In this document: in pieces, positions 54,287 to 64,000 of the stretch | Position numbering within the stretch: position 1 is the stretch's first letter | How the letters are laid out: each line of letters begins with the position of its first letter | From: Prorocentrum cordatum | Taxonomy: Eukaryota > Sar > Dinophyceae > Prorocentrales > Prorocentraceae | Assembly: GCA_963575745.1 (NCBI GenBank) | Contig: CAUYUJ010022537.1 | Location: 314,252-378,251, forward strand | Length of the DNA stretch: 64,000 nucleotides | Reading direction: 5' to 3' | Position numbers and translations under genes: made by a program | The notes under the pieces: generated by a model | The model's database searches: none | What the model was told of the DNA's origin: nothing | The model's input: the letters and a program-made list of their open reading frames with translations, nothing else

Positions 54287-56754
54287 GCGGCTCCCGACGT
54301 ACCGGCGTTCGTGCTCGTAAGCCAGGACGTTCATGTCGAGCTCTGGGTTCGTGCTGTGCTGGTGGAGGCCGCTGAGTCTCGAGGACGGTCATCTGGAGGT
54401 TCCTCATCTGCCACATGAGGAAACCCATCGCGACGAACATCAACGCCAGGATGGCTAGGAGAACGTGCACTATCGTGCCATCGCTGTCGCTCGAACTCGA
54501 ACTCTCCGTAGATGCCGTAGCTGCGGTCACACCCGAGGCTACCGTGGAAATGCGAATCGCCATAGCGGATGCTACATCTCTTGTCGAAATCGTTCCGCTC
54601 GCGGTCGGATTTCTCGATGGTTTTTGCGATTTGGGTCCACTCCTGGCCGTGCCCAGCAAAGTGGTGGCCAGAATAGCCGATGTCATCAGCACCGCCGTCT
54701 TCTTATTTGTTTGTCACCTGCGCTGAGGTGGAGGGATCTCGAACTTCTTGGAGGCGGAAAGTGCGATGATGGTCGCCAGGCACGGCAGGGACTTCGTTGG
54801 GCAGTCTGCCACCATCGCCTCCATACTAGTCCACACCGAGGTAGTATTCTCATGTTGCTGCACACTCTCTCTCAGCATTGAAACAACGATTTGTAACCGC
54901 TGGTCAGGTACCACATCGCTGTCCTTATTGACAGTTACCTTCAGGTTGCCATTGTTCGTCACCGCTAGATCGGTCTCCTGGTGGACGTGGTCTCTATTTC
55001 CTTCAGCTTGGACTCGCCCAGGGAGTAAAGCTCCTACAGGAACTGGCGAATAAACTGTCCATGCTCCATGATTAGGCCTCTGCCGCGAGGGTCGAGCGCG
55101 CGATCCTCCTCACCTGGAAGCTGGCCCAGACCAGAGGCATCTGAGGGTCGAACTTACCGTCGATCACGTCCTTCGTCCCGTTGGTCAAACACAACATTGC
55201 GCCAGCCTGGCTCTTCTCGCCCGGCATCTTGGCGAAAGCCAGTACGGCCGCCGTCTTGATGTCCACAATGCCTCTCCTGACGAAGCTGCCGTGCTTCGTA
55301 GTCTCCTTCAAAAAGTCTACCTTGTTAATGTCGATCAGGTCGCTGACCTTCACGTCTGAGGTGTGCTAGGGCAGCTTGTTCTGCTCGAAGGCGATATCCG
55401 GCCTCGACCTGTGGGCAAGCCGCTGCAGCTGTCCGCAGGTGCTTCGGAGGGCGATGAGCTCTTCCGGCGTGGCCTACTGATCTTGAGATTTCTTCTTCAG
55501 CTCGGGGGCGGCAAAGAGGGGGGTGATGACTAGGGGGGGTGTATATCATGGCGTGGGCCATGATATTTCCCGAGATTTCATGGCGCCCCTTCCTATTTTA
55601 TTGCGTCCCTGGTCCCCCCCTGGGCCGCGCACATGCCGCCGGCCATGATTTGCACCCCCCCCCTTGGACGCCCCCCTCTTGGCTGCTCCCGATCAGCGGT
55701 CAAGGGCACATATTCCAATATTTTGACGGCCTTCGCCCGCGTCACAGCGGGTGGCGCGGGTATACACCCCGCAGGTCTTGAGATCAGTGTCGCGCTTGTC
55801 TAGATACAAGAACTTCGTCATCTGCTCCCAGATTTCCTCAGGGCACACAATCTTGCGGGCCACCAGCAGGTCTGCCACATGGCTATGTATCACCATCTTG
55901 AGCTCGGCCTTGTGGTAGAGCTTATAGACGTCGCGCTCGAGCTTCGACTCATGGATCCCCTGCTTCTCGAGATATGCCCTGAGGTGCTTGTATCAGGCCG
56001 TGCCAGCGTCATTCGTACCGTAGCTGGAGCCCTGGGCATAGAAGACCTTCTCAGGGTTCGTGGGATGGCGCTAGGGTATTCGGATGAGAAGGAGCCTGTC
56101 GATCCCGTCGGTCTGGAGATACGCTGACTTCGCGCGGTAAAAACAGCCTGCTCAGCCATCCTGGCACATGAAGCCGAGGGTGACCATCAACGCATCCACT
56201 GAGCCCAGAGGCGCGTCTTCCCTGATGTATGCCGAGCGCCTCTGGCAGCTTTGGACCACCAGCCTCGACTTGTACTTGGACCTCTTTGTCTGCGTTAGCG
56301 TGACGACCCAACGAGTTCCGCCCACCTTCGCGCCGTTCGCCAAGTGCTGCTTGAGCTCGTGGTTCGGGCAACGCCTCGCAGCTCCGAGCGCCACCCACTT
56401 CTCCCACTCACTGATGTCGTCGCCCGAGACGCTGTCGAGGTCGACCTCCTTGGAGCGAGCCGCTCCAGTGGGGACGCACCCGCGAACGCCCTCAGCCGCC
56501 AAGATCAAGGTGTGCCTCGCGCTCTTCCGTGGCGGCTGGCCTCTCGACGTCCCTGCGCCCTCAATGGACAGTGTTGCTGCACTGCTTGCCGCAGGCCTCC
56601 ACCATGAAGTCGCCCTGCCTGCCTCGTACTGGGCCCGCGCGACTGGCAGTCTCATGCGCCATGCGCCAGCTTCTGATACCCATCGGTCGTTGAACGTAGG
56701 TAGTTCCGAATTCTCAGATCCCAATAAACTTCGAGCGCCTTCCTTCTTCTTCAA
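54270..56754 (-). pseudogene. Copia-type retrotransposon pol remnant (RT, RNase H, membrane tail)
   Basis: Reads leftward. One frame with stops covers most of it. The RT amino part has EWEKWVALGAA and RWVVTLTQTKRSKYKSRLVV (56.2-56.45 kb), then a stop at 56152. Next come AYLQTDGIDRLLLIRIP, GSSYGTNDAG, and HESKLERDVYKLYHKAELKM followed by HSHVADLLVA. The Copia motif Y/H-V-D-D is VAD here: the first Asp is Ala at 55873-55875. Further stops fall at 56073, 55995 and 55368. After a disrupted stretch come ALRSTCGQLQRLAHRSRPDI and the RNase H start SQAGAMLCLTN...ARSTLAAEA (55072-55353). A +1 frame continues with MLRESVQQ...WTSMEAMVADCPTKSLP (54714-54962), the end of RNase H. A last 140-residue frame (54270-54692) has one transmembrane segment, VHVLLAILALMFVAMGFLMW. 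Gag, protease and integrase are not recognisable. Confidence 0.82.
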
Positions 56755-56999
56755 GAATCGATGTGCTTCTGCCGTGTGTTGTTATTCTTCGGGCGGACCG
56801 AACCCAATCTACTTTACCCGCCTTCCTACTTCACGCTTCTACGTATTCTTTTCCGACAGGCGTGTAGCCATTCGTCCGCGCCTGCCCCGCATGCCACGGG
56901 AGGGAATGGGGCCGGCCTTCGCGCCCAGTCTCCAAGTTGTTCCCCAAGGGATGCGGCAACGCGCTCTTTGCTAGGTCTTGGGCGCGAGGGGAGACAGAG

Positions 57000-57108
57000 C
57001 AGGAGCAGGAGCAGGAGGAGGAGCAGGAGGAGGAGGAGGAGGAGCAGGAGCAGGAGGAGCAGGAGGAGGAGGAGGAGCACGAAGAGGAGGAGGAGGAGGA
57101 GGGCATGG
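57000..57108 (+). repeat. (GAG/CAG) purine-rich tract
   Basis: GAGCAGGAGGAGGAG repeats about 100 bp long, next to the 5' end of the Copia relic (separated by about 240 bp). Confidence 0.93.
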
Positions 57109-57639
57109 ACCCTGGAGGTCTGGAGGATTGCTCGGCTGCAGCTGTTCTGCGCATAAAGAGGGGGGGACCTCGTGTGGCCCCGTGCAGAGTCTCGCGACTG
57201 CTCGGAAGCGAGCGCACTTTCGTGCTTCTGCTGCATGATGCTGCCGTGGATTCACGACCTCCTGCTCTGCGCTTAGTTGTCGCGGAAACCGACTTCCCTG
57301 AATCTTCCTTGCGCCGATTTGATATTGGCCCTCATCGATCTTTTCCAGGGCTTTTGGGGCCGACCCTCTTGTCCGTCCTGCCCAAGGTGTAGTTTTCCAG
57401 CCTGTTCTTGCCCACCACACTGTCGTGCTAGCTGGCTGGGCTCATGGAAGCATGACGCAGCCTCATCGCACCTCGGTTTTAATCTATGGACTGCTTCGGT
57501 GATCGATGTTATCGGTCACCGATCGCCTTCGCGTGGTTTTAGAAGCTGCATTGGGCCTACATACAAGGTGGCGACGGTCGAGCTTCGGTCCCTCCCATCG
57601 ACTTTGAGGGTATGCCCCGAGAGCATAGCGCCGCTCGGC
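57109..57639. other. No gene recognised
   Basis: Minus frames here could hold upstream Copia sequence but show no recognisable integrase motif. Confidence 0.35.
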
Positions 57640-57642
57640 CGC

Positions 57643-57665
57643 CGCCGCTTTGGCTCAAAGCGGCG
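57643..57665. other. Perfect 10-bp hairpin
   Basis: CGCCGCTTTG and CAAAGCGGCG are separated by GCT, giving a tight hairpin. It partly resembles the spliced leader (TTTGGCTCAA), but the palindrome explains the match. Confidence 0.7.
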
Positions 57666-58108
57666 CCGCACAATCTGCCTACTTTGCTGCCGCCGCTAGC
57701 GGCGTACAATTTGCGGTGTTGGGTATGAGACAACGCCTTTCTCTTATCCCCTTGCCACCGCCGCCAGCGTACCCTCCTCCTGTACGCCTGTGTCCCAACA
57801 TGCGATGGCAACCTCCTCTTCGACTCGTGGTTGGGTCGGATGTCAGATGTGGCGCGCGTGCCTAGCTTGCCCTCGCCCCGTCTCCTCTCCCCTCCCAGCT
57901 GCCCCCCGCCCCCAGCCGGGGGCCGCGCGGCAAGCTAGGGCGGCGCGCCGCGGGGCGCGGCTGCGAGCCCTGGCGCGCAGGGCGGCTTGGGGGACCCTTG
58001 GCGGGGGCGCGCGCGGCGGTTAAGAAACCAGAGGGACGACGGTGGTGCTGGGTCAGCTGTCTCGAACAAGGGATCGACCACATAATCGATTTACCCTAGA
58101 ATGGACTG
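57666..58108. other. No gene recognised
   Basis: Very GC-rich patch at 57860-58020. No gene or RNA recognised. Confidence 0.4.
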
Positions 58109-58175
58109 TTCCGCCGAATCTGCGGAAAATGCGTAGATAGACTGTCTTCTCCGCATCTTCGCAGATTCGACGGAA
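58109..58175. other. Long hairpin, ~24-bp stem
   Basis: TTCCGCCGAATCTGCG (58109-58124) pairs with CGCAGATTCGACGGAA (58160-58175) with one mismatch. The stem continues after a bulged G through AAAATGCG with CGCATCTT (one mismatch) to a loop of about 18 nt. It could be a small foldback element or a structured transcript. Confidence 0.7.
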
Positions 58176-58604
58176 CGTCAGGTCTGGGGCAATTCACTAC
58201 TGCAGTCCATCCTCTCTTCGAGTGCCTGGCAGCGTTGTGAGCTCGATAGCTCTGGGGGCCCTCGCGCCCCCGTCGACGGGGCGCCCCGGGGGAGCCCGTC
58301 GCCGCGGCGGCGCGCTCTCCGATCCTGTGGCCCGCCGCTGCCCCGCCCCCCCCGCTCCCCACGCCCGATGGCCCCCCCGCCTCTTACGGGGCCCTGAAGA
58401 AGGAACCCTTTTGGTTGGCAGCTTGCCTCAGGTTTTCCTTATGTTTTCGATAGGAAATCGAAGTTTAACTCATGGAAAAAAGGGGCCTCGTTCCTTATTT
58501 AGGGTTCCTCGGGTCAACGCCCCGACTGTATTCTTCGCCGCTCCTCCCTATGCTCCTCCCTTCCCTCCTGCTCGTCTTGGCGCCAACGTCGCAGAGCGGA
58601 TTTC
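58176..58604. other. No gene recognised
   Basis: GC-rich start (58240-58385), then C/T-rich. Positions 58482-58509 match 53904-53932, and 58530-58570 resemble 59114-59155 (TTCTTCGYCGCTCCTYCCT). Confidence 0.4.
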
Positions 58605-58816
58605 AGGGGCAACGATAGGGGGGGATAAGCACAGGGGGGGATGCACCGACCCCCCCAATCGCCCATTGATCGCCGATAGGGGCCCGATAGCCTTAACCTG
58701 CCCAGGAAGGTGCGGACTCACTATCAGAGGCCCATCGCCGATCTATCGGCGATGTACCGCCGATTCCAGGTCGATGCATCCCCCCCTTATGCCAGTCCCC
58801 CCCTATCGTTGCCCCT
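58605..58816. mobile_element. MITE-like inverted-repeat element, about 212 bp
   Basis: A 21-bp perfect terminal inverted repeat starts AGGGGCAACGATAGGGGGGG on the left and is mirrored at the right end (CCCCCTATCGTTGCCCCT). Pairing continues imperfectly inward (GGGGGGGATGCACCGAC with GTCGATGCATCCCCCCC). The interior has further GATCGCCGAT/ATCGGCGAT symmetry. No coding capacity and no clear target-site duplication. Confidence 0.72.
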
Positions 58817-58968
58817 CAGGACTTCGTTCGGAAAACGACAGGATGGGCTAGGATTGTCCTGGAGAATTTCGCTCCGGATTTCGATGTGTCTTGCGTGCGG
58901 ATTTTCATTGGCCAGAATGAAGACTGCAAAATATCCACGTGTATTCACGCCGTTTTTTCGCTCGCCGT

Positions 58969-59122
58969 TGCGGAGTTTTGCATTGACAGAACTCCACGCA
59001 AAAATCAGCTGCAGCACGTCTGCAAGGTCGGTGCAGTGACATCGTTGCGGGGTTTTGCATTGACAGAACTCCACGCAAAAATCAGCTGCAGCACGTCTGC
59101 AAGGTCGGTGCAGTGACATTCT
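58969..59122 (+). repeat. 77-bp tandem duplication, two copies
   Basis: GTTTTGCATTGACAGAACTC through CTGCAAGGTCGGTGCAGTGA occurs twice with a 77-bp period (TTTTGC at 58976 and 59053). The copies are almost identical, so the duplication is recent. Confidence 0.95.
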
Positions 59123-60473
59123 TCGTCGCTCCTTCCTCTGCTCCTCCCTTCCCTTGTACCTGGCTTTGCTCACCCACCACCAGCAACTGCGCTTCCTTCC
59201 CCAGGACAGGCCTGGTCCCCTTCAGCATCGGGTGTACGAGCGGACAGCGAAAATGCACGAACCGAAACGAGGCAGCGCGCAGAGAGTGCGGCGGCGCGAA
59301 TCACGGTATCCTCTCTGTCACGATTCGCTCGGCCTGCAAACATCACAGATGTGTTACGTGCGTTTTGCTTCTGCCCCCTGTCACGTCGCAGCATCTTCCA
59401 CCAGCCACGCAAGCGTGTATTGTCAGCTTCTGTGATTTGTTGTGCCACATTCGTGCTGGATGCTACGAGTGCACTGCAACCTCTTCGGTCTCAAGGGGGT
59501 TTGCCCGGCTATTCGCCAGAGTGCGGCTCCTGACAGATGGTCGCAACCGAGGTCAGCATCACGCTTCTGTTTGTGCATTGTTCTGCCGTTGTCTTCAGAG
59601 GAGTGTGGGTCGTCGTCTCGCGTCGCAGACTGGTTGGTGCGCCGACGTGCCCTAGATGTATGGCATTATTTCGGTCCCATGTAACTGTTATGTTTAGGTG
59701 TGTTTCTCTCGCGGTGGTACTCGCGTGCTCGCATTGGCGTGTTAACAAAGGTCTCCTCATTTACCGTGTTGGTGATATTCGGACAGACACATTGGTGTGA
59801 TCACAGGCGTCAGATGAGACAATTGTCCGTCCGTCCGTCTGGCACCTCCTCTCCCTGCTCCCCTCCAACTCCACTCTATCTCCCCATGCTCTCCCCTCCT
59901 CCCTCCTTCAGCCTCCCCCCATCCCTCCTGCCCCTTCCTCGCATCCCTCTGTCCCTCCCTCCCTCCTGCATCCCACCTCCCGGCCCTGAGCCAGGCTGCT
60001 TCCTGCCCTGCCCTGGGGCCGCTGAAGCCGCTGCCCCCTGGACAGCCGCGGGCGGCTTGCGGAGGCTCCCCCGCTCGCCGTGCCCCAGTCCATCGGTGCA
60101 GAGCCGACCTCCCCCACACAGCCCAGCAGTTCGGCGTCGGAGCCCACGCGGCCGGGCAGATGCTCTGTGAGTGTGCGTGAGCATTGCTCCCTCGCTGTGA
60201 GCTGTACAGGCTGCACAGGATATGGTATCGGATGAAGGCGCATTCTATAAGTTATGTTTGCCAGCGAGGGCCCCAAACAGTAGGTTCTTGCAGTTGATGC
60301 GGTGCCATACATTTGGTGCAATTCACCCTGCCGAACTTGAAATTGTCGACTCGACTGCTCGCGCAATCATCCCACCCACCCACCCGCAACCTGGTTTGCA
60401 AAACCCATGCGGAGGCGATTGCGGTAAGTGCTTGCTGTATAATGCGCGACGCATGTTGCACTACGTCGTTTGC
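59123..60473. other. No gene recognised
   Basis: A 180-residue frame (59113-59655) is Cys- and Arg-rich without a known domain. Positions 59830-59990 are C/T-rich. Confidence 0.35.
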
Positions 60474-60655
60474 ACCACCTAAATACCACACCGCATGAAT
60501 TTGCACCACGTCGATTGCACCACATGTATCGCACAATCATAGGTGCGCAACGCAGATTGCAAACCACGTAGACTGCGCACCATGTTGACTTCACCACAGA
60601 GACTGCACACCACACTGTGTACAACATACATTGCACCACGTAGATTTTTACTGCA
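60474..60655 (+). repeat. GCACCACGTAGATT-type minisatellite
   Basis: Degenerate 14-17-bp units such as TTGCACCACGTCGATTGCAC and CACCATGTTGACTTCACCAC. It may be a reverse-complement relative of the GTGGTGCAC repeats near 31.5 and 32.4 kb. Confidence 0.8.
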
Positions 60656-60763
60656 TATATTCTCCTTTCTAAAAGAAGAGTAGACTCTACCTCCCCGGAG
60701 TTATCCATCCCCGCTGGGAAATTGTGATTTCATATTTCTTCTACACACTCGTCCATCCCAAAT

Positions 60764-61050
60764 ATGAGTTCGTACAATTCCATCCAAGCCGGTATCACTC
60801 CCCCCCGCCATCCTCTGCAAAAACTACTATGCGCGCACTCTCGTTTAACAAGAATCACAAGTTTTGAAGAATCCCTGGCAACAAATGGGACGAAGTTCAC
60901 ACGCGCGCCTCGTCGCGCGCGCATGCCGAAATCCTTCAAGAACCTTCGGTTTCGGAAGGATTTGAAAATCAATTGTCCAAACAACATACAAACACACATG
61001 GTTTCGCAACACTGGTTTTCTCAAAAAGCTTGCGCGCATTTTTTGCGAAA
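60764..61050 (+). repeat. CG-rich dispersed repeat, copy 2
   Basis: Contains AAATGGGACGAAGTTCACAC, CGCGCGCATGCCGAAATCCT, TCAAGAACCTTCGGTTTCGG, CATACAAACACACATGGTTT and CGCAACAC. Its neighbour at 61345-61590 is closer to it than the inverted copy at 45.2-45.5 kb. Confidence 0.9.
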
Positions 61051-61192
61051 TCTTAAGAAAACCATAGTTCCCTACCTAAGCTCTGCCTAGAAGGGTTCTT
61101 ACTCCGTATGCTTAAAGGGCTGGGCAGTGCAACTCGCCCCGGGCGGTTTCCCCAGTATCCGCCCCGCGGTTCCCCCAGTGACGTTCCCCTAG

Positions 61193-61275
61193 CTTAGCGT
61201 TGCTTATCTCATCTTAGCTTAGCTGATTTCATCTTAGCTTAGCTTCATCTTAGTTTAACTTAGCTTCATATAGAT
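61193..61275 (+). repeat. CTTAG-type minisatellite
   Basis: TTAGCTTAGC, CATCTTAGCTTAGCTTC and TTAACTTAGC words over about 80 bp. Confidence 0.85.
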
Positions 61276-61344
61276 GTTGCTTTCCTAGATCCTCCAACTC
61301 CTAGGTAGGGTCGCACTGGGATCAATTTTTCTTATCTTCAAACC

Positions 61345-61590
61345 ATACTACCAAACGGGCTTCGCGCGCGCATGTCGAAATCTTTCGAACGCCCTTGCGC
61401 TCGTGCCGTCGCGAGAATCCTCTGCAGAAAATGGGACGAAGTGCAGACGCGCGCGTCGTCTCGCGCGCATGCCGAAATCCTTCAAGAACCTTGGGTCTCG
61501 GAAGGATTTCAAAATCGTGTTTCCAAGCAAACATACAAACACAAGGTTTCGCAACACGGATTTTCAACAAAAGCGTGCGCGCGCGCTCTT
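61345..61590 (+). repeat. CG-rich dispersed repeat, copy 3
   Basis: Direct copy of 60764-61050: AAATGGGACGAAGTGCAGAC, CGCGCGCATGCCGAAATCCT, TCAAGAACCTTGGGTCTCGG, ACATACAAACACAAGGTTTC. The left part (TACCAAACGGGCTTCGCGCG) is shared with 45236-45530. Confidence 0.9.
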
Positions 61591-61591
61591 G

Positions 61592-62105
61592 CGTCGTCGT
61601 CGTCGCTGTCCTCCCTCCTCCCTCGTCGTCGTCGCCGTCGTCGTCCTCTGTCTTTCCTCGTCGTCGTCGTCGTCTTGGCGTCGTCGCCGTTTCCGTCGTC
61701 GTTGTCGCCGTGGTCGTCCGTCCTCCCTCGTCGTCTTCGTCGGCGTTTCGTCGTTGTCCCTCCTATTTCGTCGCCGTGTCGTCGTCGTCGTCGCCGTCTT
61801 CCCTCCTCCCTCGTCGTTGTCGTCGCCGTCGTCGTCCTCCCTCCTCCCTCGTCGTCGTCGTCGTCTTCGTTGGCGACGTCGTCGTCGTCGCCGCCGTCTT
61901 CGTCGTCGTGTCGTCGTCGTCGTCGGCGGCGTCGTCGTCGTCGTCGTCGGCGTCGTCGTCGTCGTCGTCGGTGTTGTCGTCGTCGTTGTCTTCGTCGTCG
62001 TCGAAGTCGTTGGAGACGTCGTCGGTGTCGTCGTAGTCGTTGTCGGTGGCGTCGTCGTCGTCGTCGTCGTCGTTGTCGCTGTCGTCTTCGGCGTCGGTGT
62101 CGTTG
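61592..62105 (+). repeat. (CGT/TCG)n tract, about 500 bp
   Basis: CGTCGTCGTCG repeats with CCTCCCTCCTCC, GTTGTCG and CGCCGTC interruptions. Frames read as poly-Arg, poly-Ser or poly-Val and are not genes. Confidence 0.95.
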
Positions 62106-63699
62106 CCAAGTGCCATTTGGTACCCACCGTCACGGTCTTAAGAGGTCTTGCGACCAAGTTGCGGGTGGGAGGTTGGGATGTTTGCACGAGCATTGGAGAG
62201 GACAGCTTCAACTTGAGCAAGTGATTGACTGCATAATCCATATTTTCATATGTGTATACATCCTTTAGATCTATACATATATGTCACATCATATATTGCA
62301 CAACCTATACTGCTAGAAACACTGTGTGGGGTCCGCGCTGGCTATCATATCAGGTGTATGTGTATAAACATTCATGTATATAGGTATGTCTGAGTGTGTG
62401 TATTGAATCAGATCTTTGGTAGGCTGCGCCCCCAAAACGACCCCTGGTCTGTTGATGCGCCGCAATCGAGCCATGGATACACACCGCTTCGATGACACGG
62501 CCAGACAAATTCTGAACCTTAGCCTTTCGGCTGGCGACAGGATTTGGGCACCCAGGTTTTGAGTTGAGTCTTGAGCCTGTCACCTGTGTTGTACGCAGTT
62601 GCCCCTCCTCCTCCTCCTCGCCAGCCTATGGAACTACCGTTCCTGCCTCCTCTGCTGGATCTCTCTTTCCGTCACCCCGTCCCCCATCATTGTCTTTGTC
62701 TTTCGCCTTGAGACCTTCTTCCTCCTGCTTTCTCCTCCTCATCTTCGCTCCTCCGTCCTCCTGCTCCCACACTCCGCCACACCCGCTTCAGACCAGCCAC
62801 CACACCTGCACCCTGCCACCACCCCGACCCCCCCCCACCTCGCCGCCCTGTCGGGTCCAAGGGTCCAACAGTTCCCGCACGGGGGAGGAGGGAGCCTGGC
62901 TGCAGCTGCCGCTGCCGATGCCGCGACCGCTGCCCTCCGCCCGCCCGCGCTGCCGCTCCTCGCCCCCCGCTCCTCGCGCAGGCGCCGGCCGCGCCAGCCG
63001 GCTGAACGGAGCGGACAAGCCCGTGGAGTCATCCTTCCAGGCGCCCGTCGGCTCCACCCTCGGCCCGGGAAGATGCCGAGGTACCTCCTCTGTTCGCCCG
63101 GCCCTCGTCGCTACGTCGCCACCGGATATATTCGGAATCCCGGTCGGCGCGCCCCGCGGATGGGGTCCAGGGACGGCGGATCGGCATCCTCTGCCGCCCC
63201 CAGTGCTGGGGTGGATGGCAGACCGCGTGCTTTGGATATGCTTCACTCTCCCTTCCCTTCCCCCGCTTTTTCCTCTTTCCTCTGCTCGTTCGAGTCTCTG
63301 TCCTCGTCACGGCCGAGAACTCGTGCGCGCTCTTATCAGCCTTGCTTGACACTTGCGTTCTGGCCGCAGTCTCCGTCGTATGTGTACACCGTAGGCGTTG
63401 CTTAAGAAAACTTAAGTTTCGGCCAGGGTCGATTCTTTTTAATGTTTCAATGTAAGCCCTAAGATTTTAAAATCACTGTTGGGTCTTTATATAAGTTCTG
63501 AGACTATGAATTTCTGAACCCATGATTTCTTAAGCATTTCGCGGGGTGTATTTGTGATATGAGCTGCTTGCAGCTGATGGGTTCTTACTTCTCTGCACCA
63601 TCTCGGGCTGGGTGGCGCCCGTGCCGCCCGGTGCCGTCCGCTGCCGCCCGTTGCCGTCGCCACGGGTGGCGCCTGTCGCCACCCGTGCCGCTTGTTGCC
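62106..63699. other. No gene recognised; alternating purine-pyrimidine patch 62250-62405
   Basis: 62250-62405 is rich in ATATGTGTATAC-type words. 62580-62860 is C/T-rich. Two overlapping plus frames above 260 residues (62564-63349 and 62599-63405) are Pro/Ser/Arg-rich without a recognisable domain. 63600-63700 repeats TGCCGCCCGTTGCCG words. Confidence 0.38.
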
Positions 63700-64000
63700 G
63701 CCCTTTTTTGCTTTGCTTTGCTTTGCTTTGCATTGCATTGCTTTGCATTGATTTGCTTTATTTCACTTGTCATTACTTTGCATAACCTTATTTTGCTTTA
63801 CAGTGCTTCAAGTTGCTTTACTTTACTCCACTTTACTTTAACTCGATTTGCCTTAACTTGATTTGCTTGTATCGCTCTGCTTTGCTTTGATGTGATGGTC
63901 TTTGGGTTACTGCATTTGATTGTTTACGCTGCTTTGTCTCAACTTATTTCATTCTACGCAACTTTACGTTAATTGTTTTTCAATGTACGTTGCTTCCATT
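63700..64000 (+). repeat. TTTGC-type pentanucleotide minisatellite, runs to window end
   Basis: Perfect TTTGC units near 63709-63730 degrade into TTGCA, TTTAC and TTTGA variants to the end of the window. Confidence 0.9.

Noticed and set aside
54714-54962. Independent small gene
   Set aside because: Its VADCPTKSLP ending and position identify it as the frameshifted end of Copia RNase H.
57638-57660. Second SL relict (CCGCCGCCGC then TTTGGCTCAA)
   Set aside because: About four mismatches and an extra base; a perfect 10-bp palindrome explains the sequence, and no retrogene follows.
61564-62241. Thr-rich 225-residue minus-strand frame
   Set aside because: Translation of the TCG tract.

Overview
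The window reads as nuclear DNA of a dinoflagellate. The strongest evidence is an exact 22-nt match to the conserved dinoflagellate spliced leader (SL) at 36035-36056, found at the 5' end of a retrotransposon. High GC, very low gene density, kilobases of polypurine/polypyrimidine tracts and several families of tandem repeats fit that assignment. I cannot name the species. I found no intact cellular protein gene, tRNA or rRNA gene. Nearly all long open frames are by-products of GC-rich, low-complexity or tandem DNA.

Layout. 0-3.5 kb: a LINE RNase H fragment (0.92-1.31 kb) and a 0.5-kb GGA tract. 3.6-10.15 kb: two copies of a composite repeat, each with a ~64-bp tandem array and GGCACGTCCC minisatellite blocks. 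10.6-14.5 kb: a GGA tract, then a 14-copy, 122-bp satellite. 15.7-18.9 kb: LINE endonuclease and linker remains, probably with a GT-AG intron, followed by a 108-bp tandem array. 18.95-22 kb: minisatellites. 22.65-24.5 kb: a decayed LINE reverse transcriptase. 25-30.1 kb: a GAT/GGA tract, one copy of an inverted dispersed repeat, a 77-bp satellite and an octamer array. 30-35 kb: assorted trinucleotide tracts and minisatellites. 36.03-43.27 kb: a nearly full-length SL-bearing LINE between two TCC tracts. 44.3-45.5 kb: dispersed repeats. 45.76-50.64 kb: a 57-bp C-rich minisatellite array interrupted by microsatellites. 51.5-51.9 kb: a second 77-bp-type array. 54.1-56.75 kb, minus strand: a decayed Copia-type pol. 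57-64 kb: hairpins, a MITE-like inverted-repeat element, a duplicated CG-rich repeat, and TCG and TTTGC tracts.

How the parts work together. The 36-kb LINE carries ORF1 (zinc finger and coiled coil) and ORF2 (two hydrophobic segments, APE-type endonuclease, reverse transcriptase, CCHC knuckle, RNase H and C-terminal zinc motifs). A spliced leader at its 5' end implies that a trans-spliced, SL-capped transcript was reverse transcribed and inserted. Catalytic residues of the reverse transcriptase and RNase H survive, but one stop codon and several frame changes break ORF2 as sequenced. The other LINE and Copia pieces are older and more decayed. The tandem families are linked: a 16-bp core, GAGGATGTCTCRAGCG, occurs in both the composite repeat and the otherwise different 122-bp satellite.
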